Shown here: positions 16,916 to 25,093 of the stretch, in pieces
Position numbering within the stretch: position 1 is the stretch's first letter
Layout: every line of letters starts with the position of its first letter
Assembly: GCF_000425565.1 (NCBI RefSeq)
Contig: NZ_AUDR01000013.1
Coordinates: 62,001-126,000 of the forward strand
DNA from: Tepidiphilus margaritifer DSM 15129
Lineage (GTDB): Bacteria; Pseudomonadota; Gammaproteobacteria; Burkholderiales; Rhodocyclaceae
Reading direction: 5' to 3'
Length of the DNA stretch: 64,000 bases
The notes under the pieces: model-generated
Databases searched by the model: none
The model's input: only the letters and a program-made list of their open reading frames with translations
What the model was told of the DNA's origin: nothing
Position numbers and translations under genes: made by a program

Positions 16916-18325
16916 TTACCTTCGCCGGCGCGCCAGTATCTCGCGGTAGAAATTGAGCACCGAGCCCTCGTCTTCGCGCTGCTGACACCAGGCGAGCGGT
17001 ACGTGGGCCGGGTCCATCGGTTGCCAAGGGTCGGCGCGCGAGAATCCCGCCTGCGGCTGGCGCGCGTCCCAGGGAATGGGGGTGCGCGAAAGGTCGCGGG
17101 CGCTGCGGTTCATTTCGGCGAGGATCTCCGCCTCGGGTTGACCTTGGGCGCGCAGGGCGGCGATCCGGCGCAGGCTCAGGGGATCGCGTAGGTCGGAGAG
17201 TCGATCGAAGCGCGCATTCGGCAGCCCCAGCTCCTGCCCTTGATAGAGTACGGCGAGCCCCCGCTGCAGGTAGGTGGCGGCGGCAAAGGCTTTGGCGGCT
17301 TGGGCGCGGCGCTCGGGTGGGGCCCAGCGCGAGACGATGCGCGGCAGGTCGTGGTTTTCCAGGTAGAGCGCCGGCAATGCTCCGTGCGGGGCGAGCGCCC
17401 GGTACCAGGCGAGCGCCGTGTCGGAAAAGGCCCGGGTATCGAGCCCGGGGCGGCCTCGCGCGTCGGTCGTGTCGATGTGCCACAGCTCGAAGTGCAGCAG
17501 CGCCGACAGCGGCCCTTGGGGTTCGCCCACCCAGTCGGGCGCCTGCGTGGCGGCGATGCCGTTCGCTTCGCCCAGGGTGAGGTGATCCCGGGTGATGCCG
17601 GCGCGCTCGGTGAAGTCGCGTACCCAGTCGAGCAGTCCGGGGCGGGCGAGAAAGTGCGACCAGGCAGGCCGTGGTCCGCCCGGTTCGCCGGGCGCAACGT
17701 CGGGCAGCCCTTCGTCCTTTTTGAGCACGGTGAGTGCGTCGAAGCGAAAGCCGTCTACTCCCTCGTCGAGCCAAAACCGGGCGATCTCGGCGAGCGCCTG
17801 GCGTACCGCCGGCTTGCTCCAGTCGAGATCGGGCTGCTCGGGAAAGAAGAGGTGCAGGTAATACTCACCCGTGGCCTCGTCCCATGTCCAGGCGGGGCCG
17901 CCGAAGATGCTCTCCCAGTCGTTGGGCCGCGCACGCCAATAGTACCAGTCGCGTTTGGCTGAGGTGCGGCTTGCGCGCGAGGCGAGAAACCAGGGGTGGC
18001 GCACGCTCGTGTGATTGATCACCAGGTCGAGCAGCAGGCGCATGCCGCGGCGATGCAGCTCGTCGCGCAGGATGCGGAAGTCGGCCATCGTGCCGAAGTC
18101 CGGGTGCACGTCCAGATAGTCGCTCACGTCGTAGCCGTAGTCGGCGTTGGGCGAGGGGTGGATGGGGGCGAGCCAGATCGCATCGACGCCGAGCCAGCGC
18201 AGCTCGTCGAGCCGTTCGGTGAGCCCGGGGAGATCGCCGATGCCGTCGCCGTTGCCATCGGCGAAACTGCGGGGCCAGACGGTATAGACGACGCATTCCT
18301 GCCAGGGGCGGAAACGGGGCGACAT
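16916..18325 (-). CDS. GH13 alpha-amylase-family glucosidase, cytoplasmic
   Basis: 469 residues without signal peptide. The four GH13 regions are intact: DLVINHT near 100, GFRFDALT with the nucleophile Asp about residue 196, LGEAN with acid/base Glu about 253, and ENHDLPR with the transition-state Asp about 326. The N-terminus (VVYTVWPRSFADGNGDGIGDL) is typical of oligo-1,6-glucosidase/alpha-glucosidase subfamilies. It probably releases glucose from short alpha-glucosides in the cytoplasm, which would feed the glucokinase encoded at 21167-22168. Divergent from the GH5 gene. Confidence 0.87.
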   Translation of the reverse strand: MSPRFRPWQECVVYTVWPRSFADGNGDGIGDLPGLTERLDELRWLGVDAIWLAPIHPSPNADYGYDVSDYLDVHPDFGTMADFRILRDELHRRGMRLLLDLVINHTSVRHPWFLASRASRTSAKRDWYYWRARPNDWESIFGGPAWTWDEATGEYYLHLFFPEQPDLDWSKPAVRQALAEIARFWLDEGVDGFRFDALTVLKKDEGLPDVAPGEPGGPRPAWSHFLARPGLLDWVRDFTERAGITRDHLTLGEANGIAATQAPDWVGEPQGPLSALLHFELWHIDTTDARGRPGLDTRAFSDTALAWYRALAPHGALPALYLENHDLPRIVSRWAPPERRAQAAKAFAAATYLQRGLAVLYQGQELGLPNARFDRLSDLRDPLSLRRIAALRAQGQPEAEILAEMNRSARDLSRTPIPWDARQPQAGFSRADPWQPMDPAHVPLAWCQQREDEGSVLNFYREILARRRR

Positions 18326-18380
18326 GATGCTCGGCTCGGAAAAAGCAATGATCCCAGTGTAGCAGATGCCCGTGGCTGCC

Positions 18381-18386
18381 TATAAT
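18381..18386 (+). promoter_or_regulatory. TATAAT -10 element before the GH5 gene
   Basis: A perfect TATAAT lies 30 bp upstream of the GH5 start, in the 90-bp divergent gap to the GH13 gene. The -35 region (TGTAGC around 18358) is poor, suggesting an activator or an imperfect promoter. Confidence 0.4.
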
Positions 18387-18415
18387 GACTCCACGATGCA
18401 GTCGGGGAGAGGGCG

Positions 18416-19507
18416 ATGGAACGCTTGCGGGGGGTGAATCTGGGGTCGTGGCTGGTGCTCGAGAAATGGATGGTGCCCAGCCTTTTCGAGGGGGTGGACG
18501 CCACCGACGAGACGACCTGGTGCGTGGCACTGGGGGAGGAAGCTACCCCGCGGCTGCGGGCGCACTGGGCGCGTTGGATCACGCGGGAGGATTTCGCCTG
18601 GATCGCCGAACGGGGCTTGAACGCGGTGCGCATCCCGTTCGGGCATTGGGTGCTGGGGCCGCCCTATCCCTACCATCCGGTCTATGGGGCGCGGCGCGAG
18701 CCTTTCGTCACCGGCGGCATCGAGGTGCTCGACCGGGCGCTGCGCTGGGCGGCAGAATTCGGACTCAAAGTGGTGCTCGACCTGCACGCGGCCGCCGGCT
18801 GCCAGAACGGCTTCGACAACGGCGGAATACTCAACGTGTGCGACTGGCACACCAAAGCAGAATACATCGACCATTCGGTCGAACTCTTGGGGCGCCTGGC
18901 CGAGCGCTATCGCGCCGAGCCGGCGCTCTTCGCTTTCGAAGTATTGAATGAGCCGCGCTGGGACGTGCCCACGGATATATTGAAGCGCTACTACGAGCGC
19001 GCCTATGCGGCGATCCGGGCGCACTGTCCGCCCACGGTCGGCGTGATGTTCCACGACGGTTTTCGCGATTGGCACGAATATCTCGGATTCATGAATGCGC
19101 CGCCGTACGAGAACGTCTGGTTCGACGTGCACCGCTACCAGTGCTTCACGCCCGAGGATCTGGAGGCGGATATCTACGAGCACCTGCGCAAGACCGTGGT
19201 CGACCTCCGCGCGGAGGCCGATGCCATCGGGCGCGAGCTGGGGCTGCCTACGGTGTGCGGCGAATGGAGCCTCGGGCTCAAGCTGCAGGAGGTGTCGCTG
19301 TGGGCCGACGGGCCGACGACACACCCGCTCGAGGGTTTGGACGCCTTTCAGCAAGAGGTGGCGCTGCGCGGCTACGCGGCGGCGCAACTCCTCACCTTCG
19401 AGCGCTATCGCGGCTGGTTCTTCTGGAATTACAAGACCGAGACGACGCCGGCGTGGTGTCTGCGCGAGGCGGTGGCGCGAGGCTGGCTGCCGGCGCGTTT
19501 CAATTGA
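18416..19507 (+). CDS. GH5 exo-beta-1,3-glucanase-like glycosidase without a signal peptide
   Basis: 363 residues, beginning directly with the GH5_9-like MERLRGVNLGSWLVLEKWM, so no export signal. The acid/base Glu is in FEVLNEPRW (about residue 179) and the nucleophile Glu in TVCGEWSLG (about 283). RIPFGHWV (about 78-85) and LHAAAGCQNGFDN (about 123-135) are characteristic of yeast-type exo-1,3-glucanases. GGAGAGGGCG lies before the ATG. The lack of a signal implies action on imported or internal glucans. The 3' end overlaps the convergent ABC gene by 8 bp. Confidence 0.87.
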   Translation: MERLRGVNLGSWLVLEKWMVPSLFEGVDATDETTWCVALGEEATPRLRAHWARWITREDFAWIAERGLNAVRIPFGHWVLGPPYPYHPVYGARREPFVTGGIEVLDRALRWAAEFGLKVVLDLHAAAGCQNGFDNGGILNVCDWHTKAEYIDHSVELLGRLAERYRAEPALFAFEVLNEPRWDVPTDILKRYYERAYAAIRAHCPPTVGVMFHDGFRDWHEYLGFMNAPPYENVWFDVHRYQCFTPEDLEADIYEHLRKTVVDLRAEADAIGRELGLPTVCGEWSLGLKLQEVSLWADGPTTHPLEGLDAFQQEVALRGYAAAQLLTFERYRGWFFWNYKTETTPAWCLREAVARGWLPARFN

Positions 19508-21170
19508 GGACAACGACGCGCTGTACGCCGGGATAGGGCTGGTGATGCGGCCAGAAGATCGCCAGCGTCGCGTCGGGTAGGCGCTCGCGCAGCAGCGCCA
19601 CCGGGTCGAATTTGCCCGGTGCGGGCAGGGCGTCGGCCGGGGCTTCGTAGAACACCCACGCGGGCCGTTCGAGCAGGGTGCGGGCGAGCGCGAGCCGCTG
19701 CTGGACCGGCGCGGTCAGGGTGCGGTTCCAGTCGTCGCGCTCGTCGAGCCGCTCGACGAGTGACTCCGCCCCCACGGCCTGCAAGATGTCGACGACGATC
19801 TCCCGCTCGACTTCCGCGGGATCTCGCGGATAGGTGAGGGCGGCGATGAGCGGCCCTTCGGGCAGGAAGGGGCGCTGTGGTACGAAGGAAAGCGTCTCCC
19901 CATCGGGCAACACGATGTTGCCCTGTCCCCAGGACCAAACACCAGCGAGCGCTTTCAGGAGCGCGATGCCGGCATTGGGGTCGCCCACGAGCTGCACGGT
20001 TTCGCCGCGGCGTAGCGTGAGCGAGAAATTTTCCAGTACCGGGTGACCATTGGGCAGGGTCAAAGTGAGCCGCTCGATCACCAGCTGCCCCGGAGGACCG
20101 ACGCTGCGACAGACCTGCCCCGGCAGGCACAGCCGTTCGATCGTTTCGAGCTCGGAGAGATCGTGATGGAGCGCCGCGGCGCGTTCGATCGAGGCGCGGC
20201 AGCGGGCGATGTCGCCCATGCTGTGGATGGGCCAGGAGAGCGCATTGGTGAGCCGCTCGAAGGCTTGGGCCGCCTGCATCAGCATGCCGAGCGTGAGCGT
20301 GCCGGCGATGTAGTGCGGTGCGAGCACGAGAATGGGGAAGACCGGCAGGAGCGTTCCATAGGCGGTGGAAAATGAGACGAGCCCGAGGTAACCGAGGGAC
20401 TGTTTCCACCAGGTACGCGCGAGCGCGTCGAACCGCTCGCGCGTCAGGCGGCGCTCGGAGGCTTCGCCTTGGGCGAGCGCGATCGCTTCCGACTTGTCGC
20501 GGATGTGCGACAGTCCGTAGCGGAAGTCGGCTTCGCGCGACTGATGCTGGTCGGTGGCCCGGGTGAGCGGCCGGCCCAGCAGCACCCCGGTGATCGTGCC
20601 GATGCCGGCATAGGCAAGCGCAAGCCAGACCATGGTGCCCGGGGGCGAGGCGTGCGGTTCGGCGCCGACCACCCACAGCACGTCGACGAAGAGCACGATG
20701 GAGGCGAGTGAGTAGAGCAGGGAATGGAAGAGTTCGACGGCCACTTCCGTGGCGATGCGCACGTCTTCGGCGATGCGGGCGTCGGGATTGTCGTGGGCGC
20801 CGGGCAGGTGACGCAGTCGGTGATGGTGTCCCCGGCTGAGCCAGCTCTCGAGCAGCTGCTCGGTGAGAAAGCGCCGCCAGCCGAGTTGCCAGCCGCGTTT
20901 GACGAGGAGGTGGACACCCGTGACGGCCACGCTCAGAAGGAGAATGGTGAGGAAGGTGGTGATGAGCGCGGGCAGTTCGACGAGGTTGCGGTTTTCCAGC
21001 GCATCGAAGAGCGCCCGTTGCCAGTGGTTGGTCCATAGCGCCAGGCCGACTTGGGCAAGGGTGAGGACCACGAGTACCAAGGCACCACCCCAGGCCCGCG
21101 GTCGACGGTAGTAGCGCAGCCCCAGCAGGAGGAAAGGCAACAGCGGAACGGGAGTGGCCGGTGTGCTCAT
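19500..21170 (-). CDS. SbmA/YddA-like ABC transporter with degenerate (pseudo-ATPase) nucleotide-binding domain
   Basis: 556 residues. Residues about 20-330 form the SbmA/BacA-type membrane domain (FDALENRN, EQLLESWL, NPDARIAEDVR, READFRYGLSHIRDKSEAIA). A C-terminal ATPase-like domain follows (about 365-556). Its Walker A reads GDPNAGIALLKAL (G396 onward): the Lys is gone and the loop seems one residue short. The signature is LTAPVQQR (485-492) instead of LSSGEKQR. Walker B is WVFYEAPADAL, with Glu509 at the Asp and Ala510 at the catalytic Glu position. The Q-loop (VPQRPF) and an H-loop-like HHQP remain. The frame is intact, so the protein is kept but is unlikely to hydrolyse ATP. ATGA overlap with glk. 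Confidence 0.85.
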   Translation of the reverse strand: MSTPATPVPLLPFLLLGLRYYRRPRAWGGALVLVVLTLAQVGLALWTNHWQRALFDALENRNLVELPALITTFLTILLLSVAVTGVHLLVKRGWQLGWRRFLTEQLLESWLSRGHHHRLRHLPGAHDNPDARIAEDVRIATEVAVELFHSLLYSLASIVLFVDVLWVVGAEPHASPPGTMVWLALAYAGIGTITGVLLGRPLTRATDQHQSREADFRYGLSHIRDKSEAIALAQGEASERRLTRERFDALARTWWKQSLGYLGLVSFSTAYGTLLPVFPILVLAPHYIAGTLTLGMLMQAAQAFERLTNALSWPIHSMGDIARCRASIERAAALHHDLSELETIERLCLPGQVCRSVGPPGQLVIERLTLTLPNGHPVLENFSLTLRRGETVQLVGDPNAGIALLKALAGVWSWGQGNIVLPDGETLSFVPQRPFLPEGPLIAALTYPRDPAEVEREIVVDILQAVGAESLVERLDERDDWNRTLTAPVQQRLALARTLLERPAWVFYEAPADALPAPGKFDPVALLRERLPDATLAIFWPHHQPYPGVQRVVVLN

Positions 21171-22168
21171 GCTTGGCCTTCGACGAGCAGGCGGCAGGCG
21201 AAAGCGGCCGCGCCCTTCAGACCCAGCAATGGGTCCTCCGCGAGCAGGATCGGCAGCGTGGCGAGTACCCCGGCATGACGTTCCTTGGCGGCGAAGGCGG
21301 CGCGGAAGGCCGGCGCATCCAGCCAGGGGCGCATGGCCGCGGCGAGTGCGCCGACGAGGTAGACCCCATCCAGAGTCCAGCCGATGAGGGCGAGATCGCC
21401 GGCGCAGGCGCCCAGCGCGCGCACGAAGGTATGCACCGCCGTTTCGGCGAGGGGGTCCCCTTTCCCTGCTGAGGCGACGAGGGCTGGGGCATCCGGCCAG
21501 GGCGCGTTTTGGCCGCGTTCGGCAGCAAAAAAGGCGGCAAGCCGCACCAGACCGGGACCGCAGAGCAGGCTCTCCCAGGAGGCGATGCGCCCTTCGCGGG
21601 CGAGCCAGGCGCTCCAGGCGGTGAGGAAAGGAGGGTCGAATCCCCCGCAATCGGCGTGTCCGCCTTCGCTGGGGAAAACGCCCAAGGTCTCGCCCTCGCG
21701 CAGGAAGAATCCCATGCCCAGTCCCGTGCCGGGGCCGAGCACGGCGGCAAGCCCCGGTCGGTGTTCTCCTTTTTGCAGGACGTGCAGCGTCTCGGGTGGG
21801 GCGGTGGCGAGGCCGTATGCTTGGGCGGCGAAGTCGTTCATCAATTCGACCCGCGGCCAGTCGTAGCGGGCGCTCAGGGCATCGGCGTCGATCGTCCACG
21901 GACGATTGGTCAGCCTCGCCCGCCGTCCGGTCACGGGGCCGGCGAGCGCGATCACGGCGAGTTTCGGTTCGGCGCCCGGGGGACATTCGGCGAGGAAAGC
22001 CTCGAGGGCTGCGTCGAAATGGGGAAAGTCGTCGTCCGCGAACACGCGCTGGGACAGCGGTTCCCAAGGCGAATCCCCGCCGGACCCACGCCAACGCGCG
22101 AGGAGGAAACGGGCGCGCGTACCGCCGACGTCGGCGGCGAGAAAAAGTGGTGCGGCCGTAGGAGTCAT
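21167..22168 (-). CDS. glk: Glucokinase (E. coli Glk type)
   Basis: 333 residues, ATP-dependent phosphorylation of free glucose in the cytoplasm. It shows the N-terminal phosphate loop AADVGGTRARFLLA (about 11-24), catalytic Asp in LMNDFAAQAYG (about 110-120), PGTGLGMGFF (about 145-154) and SEGGHADCGG (about 168-177). It starts by ATGA overlap with the asparaginase stop and ends by ATGA overlap with the degenerate ABC gene, so three proteins are made from one coupled mRNA. GH13 and GH5 next door are plausible glucose sources. Confidence 0.92.
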   Translation of the reverse strand: MTPTAAPLFLAADVGGTRARFLLARWRGSGGDSPWEPLSQRVFADDDFPHFDAALEAFLAECPPGAEPKLAVIALAGPVTGRRARLTNRPWTIDADALSARYDWPRVELMNDFAAQAYGLATAPPETLHVLQKGEHRPGLAAVLGPGTGLGMGFFLREGETLGVFPSEGGHADCGGFDPPFLTAWSAWLAREGRIASWESLLCGPGLVRLAAFFAAERGQNAPWPDAPALVASAGKGDPLAETAVHTFVRALGACAGDLALIGWTLDGVYLVGALAAAMRPWLDAPAFRAAFAAKERHAGVLATLPILLAEDPLLGLKGAAAFACRLLVEGQA

Positions 22169-23139
22169 GTCTCGGCTCCGTAGGGCAAAAAGCGCGCGCG
22201 CCACAGGGTTTGCCATTCTTCGCGGGGAAAAGGGGCCACGAGGGCGGCGGCCACGCGGGCGGCGGGCGCGGAGAGAATGCCGGCGGGGAAGGTGCCCAGG
22301 CGCTCGTCGACGGGGTGCGGGAGCACCGGCCCCTGGCCACAGCGGCTCGCGCGTACCACCAGGAGCCCGGACGCGGTCGCATCGGCGATCGCCGCTTCCC
22401 AGCGTTCGGGCACGCTGCCGTGGCCGGGCAACAGCAACACCGCGGCGGCCCCTGTTTCTTGGGCCTGCCTCAAAGCCTCGGGCGCATCGAGCGCCGTGGC
22501 CGAAAGGAGGACGACCGTCGGCCAAGGGCGGGGCAAGGGCAGCGGCGAAGGGCGCTCCTCGATCGGCGGCAACAGCCAGGGGAAGGTCGTACCGAGCGCG
22601 CCCCGCGGTTCGGCGGCAAACGGCTGGAGCGCGAGCGTGTGCGCCTTGCGCAGCCCCAACGCGGGGAAGACCTCTTCGCCAAAGACGAGGAAGACGCCCG
22701 GCGGGGTGTCCGCATCGGCGGCGAGGCGGATCGCGTGCAGGAGGTTGCGCGACCCGTCGGCTCCTGCCTCGGCGGGCGGGCGCATGGCCCCGGTGAGTAC
22801 CACGGGCTTGGTCGGTGCGAGGGTGAGCGCGAGCAGCGTGGCTGTTTCTTCCAAGGTGTCGGTGCCGTGGGAGACGACGAGGCCGGCGAATTGGGGACGC
22901 GCGAGCGCTTCCGTGATCGCCGTGTGCAGCCTCAGCCAATGCTGCGGCGTGGCGTCTTTGGAATCGATGGCGTAGGGCGAGGCGCACTCGATTTCGGCGT
23001 ACCGAGCTGCTTCGGGGAGCGATTCGAGCAAGGTTTCGGGCGAGAGCGCTCCGGCGCGGTACGCGATGCCCCGGCCGGCGGCGGCGACGGTGCCGCCGGT
23101 GGCGAGCCAAAGCAGACGCGGGCGAGGAGGTGCGGCCAT
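22165..23139 (-). CDS. L-asparaginase (type I/II family)
   Basis: 324 residues, hydrolyses asparagine to aspartate and ammonia. The nucleophile Thr17 is in LATGGTVA. The second catalytic block is VVSHGTDTLEETA (about 86-98), and VVLTGAMRPP follows near 110. No signal peptide, so cytoplasmic. The ATG at 23137-23139 is the best start, although its ribosome-binding site is weak. The frame continues upstream but loses coding character. First gene of a coupled trio with glk and the pseudo-ABC gene. Confidence 0.88.
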   Translation of the reverse strand: MAAPPRPRLLWLATGGTVAAAGRGIAYRAGALSPETLLESLPEAARYAEIECASPYAIDSKDATPQHWLRLHTAITEALARPQFAGLVVSHGTDTLEETATLLALTLAPTKPVVLTGAMRPPAEAGADGSRNLLHAIRLAADADTPPGVFLVFGEEVFPALGLRKAHTLALQPFAAEPRGALGTTFPWLLPPIEERPSPLPLPRPWPTVVLLSATALDAPEALRQAQETGAAAVLLLPGHGSVPERWEAAIADATASGLLVVRASRCGQGPVLPHPVDERLGTFPAGILSAPAARVAAALVAPFPREEWQTLWRARFLPYGAET

Positions 23140-23266
23140 GGGGAGTGCACTGAAATGCTGTCGTGGAAGTTTAACAGTTCGTTCCCATGGCGCGACGGCT
23201 TTGCAGCGCCTCATTCCTGTAGGACGCATGGTTTTCGCAGCGAAACCGCCACGAACGGAGCGCGGT

Positions 23267-25090
23267 TCACCCCGGGGTCGACTGGAGTGCGTCCTTTGCG
23301 CGCTGCTGGTGGCGCCACAGCTCGGCGTAGCGTCCTCTCCGCGCGAGCAGCTCGGCATGCCGCCCGCGCTCGACGATGCGCCCTTCTTCGAGCACCAGGA
23401 TCTCGTCGGCGTGCATCACGGTGGACAGACGGTGCGCGATCACCAGCGTCGTGCGCCCTTGGGCGATGCGTTCGAGCTGTTCCTGGATGGCGCGCTCGGT
23501 GGCTGAATCGAGCGAGGACGTGGCTTCGTCCAGCACCAGGATGCGGGGGTTTTTCAGCAGCACGCGGGCGATCGCCACGCGCTGCTTCTCGCCGCCGGAG
23601 AGCTTGAGTCCGCGCTCGCCCACCCGAGTCTCCAGACCCTCGGGCAGACGGGCGACGAGCTCGTCGAGCCGGGCGGCGCGGATCGCGGCCCAGACTTCCT
23701 CGTCGCTCGCCTCGGGCCGGCCGTAGCGGATGTTGTAGCCCAGCGTGTCGTGGAAGAGCACCGTCTCTTGCGGCACGATGCCCACGGCACGGCGCAGGCT
23801 CTCCTGCTTCAGGTGGCGCACGTCGATGCCGCCCACGCGTACCGCCCCGCCGGTGACGTCGTAGAAACGAAAAAGGAGCCGCACCAGCGTGGATTTGCCG
23901 GCGCCGGAAGAACCGACGACGGCGACGGTACGCCCGGCGGGCAGGGTGAAATCGACGTCGTGCAGGATGGGGCGGTTGGGATCGTAGTGAAAAGAGACCC
24001 GTTCGAAACGCACGTCCAGCGGTCCGTCGGGGAGCTCGATCGCGTCGGGGGCGTCGCGCACTTCCTCTTTTTCGTCGAGTAGGGCGAAAAGGCGTTCCAG
24101 GTCGACCAGCGCCTGGCGCAGCTCGCGGTAGACCACGCCGAGAAAGTTGAGCGGCAGGTAGAGCTGCAGCAGGAAGGCGTTGACGAGCACGATGTCACCC
24201 AGGGTCATCGCCCCGGACTGCACGCGCGCCGTGGCGAGCCCCATCATGGCGACCACTCCGGCGGTGATGATGGCCGCCTGGCCGAGATTGAGCCCGGAGA
24301 GCGAGAGCTGGTTGCGGATTGCGGTTTCCTGCCAGCGTTCGAGATCCTGGTCGTAGCGGCGCCGTTCATAGGCTTCGTTGGCGAAGTACTTCACCGTCTC
24401 GTAGTTGAGCAGCGCATCGACGGCGCGGCTGTGGGTCTGTGCGTCGATCTTGTTGAGCCGGCGGCGCTGCACGGTGCGCCAGTTGGTGACGACGATGGTG
24501 AAGACGACGTAGGTGATGAGCGTGGCGAGCGTGATCGCGCCGAAGGCCGGTTCGTAGCGCGCGAAGAGGATGGCGAGCACGAGCGTGATCTCCACCAGCG
24601 TCGGGGCGATGGAGTAGAGGGTGAAATTGATGAGGCTGCCGATGGCGCGCGTGCCGCGCTCGAGATCGCGGGTGAGCGCCCCGGTCTGCCGTTCGAGGTG
24701 AAAGCGCAGCGACAGGGCGTGCAGGTGGGAGAAGACTTCGAGCGACAGCGCGCGCACCGCGGCTTGGGTGACCCGCGCGAAGAGGAGCTCGCGCAGTTCG
24801 GTGAACAACGAGGTGCCGAAACGCGCGAGCCCGTAGGCGAAGACGAGGGCGAGCGGCGGCAAGGCCCAGCGCGGCGCTTGCGGCGGCAGCGACAGGAAAT
24901 CGACCAGCTCCTTGAAGAGGAGCGGCACGGCGACGTTGGCGAATTTCGCCGCGATCAGCGCGGCGAAGGCGCCGAGCACCCGCCAGCGATAACGCCAGAG
25001 GTAAGGCCACAGCCGTGCGATCGTCTCACGCAGGTGCAAAGGGCGAGTCGCGCCCTCGGCCGGTGGCGGCAGGGACGAATGCGCCCGCAT
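23267..25090 (-). CDS. Atm1/HMT-type ABC exporter, fused permease-ATPase
   Basis: 607 residues. Membrane domain about 30-330 with six helices, ATPase domain about 360-600. Walker A is VGSSGAGKSTLVRLLF, the signature LSGGEKQRVAIAR and Walker B RILVLDEATSSLD: all intact, in contrast to the ABC gene at 19500. The segment QTGALTRDLERGTRAI and YRELRQALVDLERLF match the ABCB7/Atm1 group, which exports glutathione-related sulfur or metal compounds. It begins 3 nt after the chpA stop, so it may be read through from the Pil/Chp operon. Confidence 0.88.
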   Translation of the reverse strand: MRAHSSLPPPAEGATRPLHLRETIARLWPYLWRYRWRVLGAFAALIAAKFANVAVPLLFKELVDFLSLPPQAPRWALPPLALVFAYGLARFGTSLFTELRELLFARVTQAAVRALSLEVFSHLHALSLRFHLERQTGALTRDLERGTRAIGSLINFTLYSIAPTLVEITLVLAILFARYEPAFGAITLATLITYVVFTIVVTNWRTVQRRRLNKIDAQTHSRAVDALLNYETVKYFANEAYERRRYDQDLERWQETAIRNQLSLSGLNLGQAAIITAGVVAMMGLATARVQSGAMTLGDIVLVNAFLLQLYLPLNFLGVVYRELRQALVDLERLFALLDEKEEVRDAPDAIELPDGPLDVRFERVSFHYDPNRPILHDVDFTLPAGRTVAVVGSSGAGKSTLVRLLFRFYDVTGGAVRVGGIDVRHLKQESLRRAVGIVPQETVLFHDTLGYNIRYGRPEASDEEVWAAIRAARLDELVARLPEGLETRVGERGLKLSGGEKQRVAIARVLLKNPRILVLDEATSSLDSATERAIQEQLERIAQGRTTLVIAHRLSTVMHADEILVLEEGRIVERGRHAELLARRGRYAELWRHQQRAKDALQSTPG

Positions 25091-25093
25091 CGT

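Noticed and set aside
15396-17774. 792-codon minus-strand open frame
   Set aside because: Crosses the lipoprotein, DUF2721 and GH13 genes in wrong frames; Arg/Pro-rich shadow.
19500-21170. Pseudogene call for the ABC transporter with lost motifs
   Set aside because: Frame is intact over 556 codons, coupled to its neighbours, with membrane-domain motifs preserved; a retained pseudo-ATPase is more likely.
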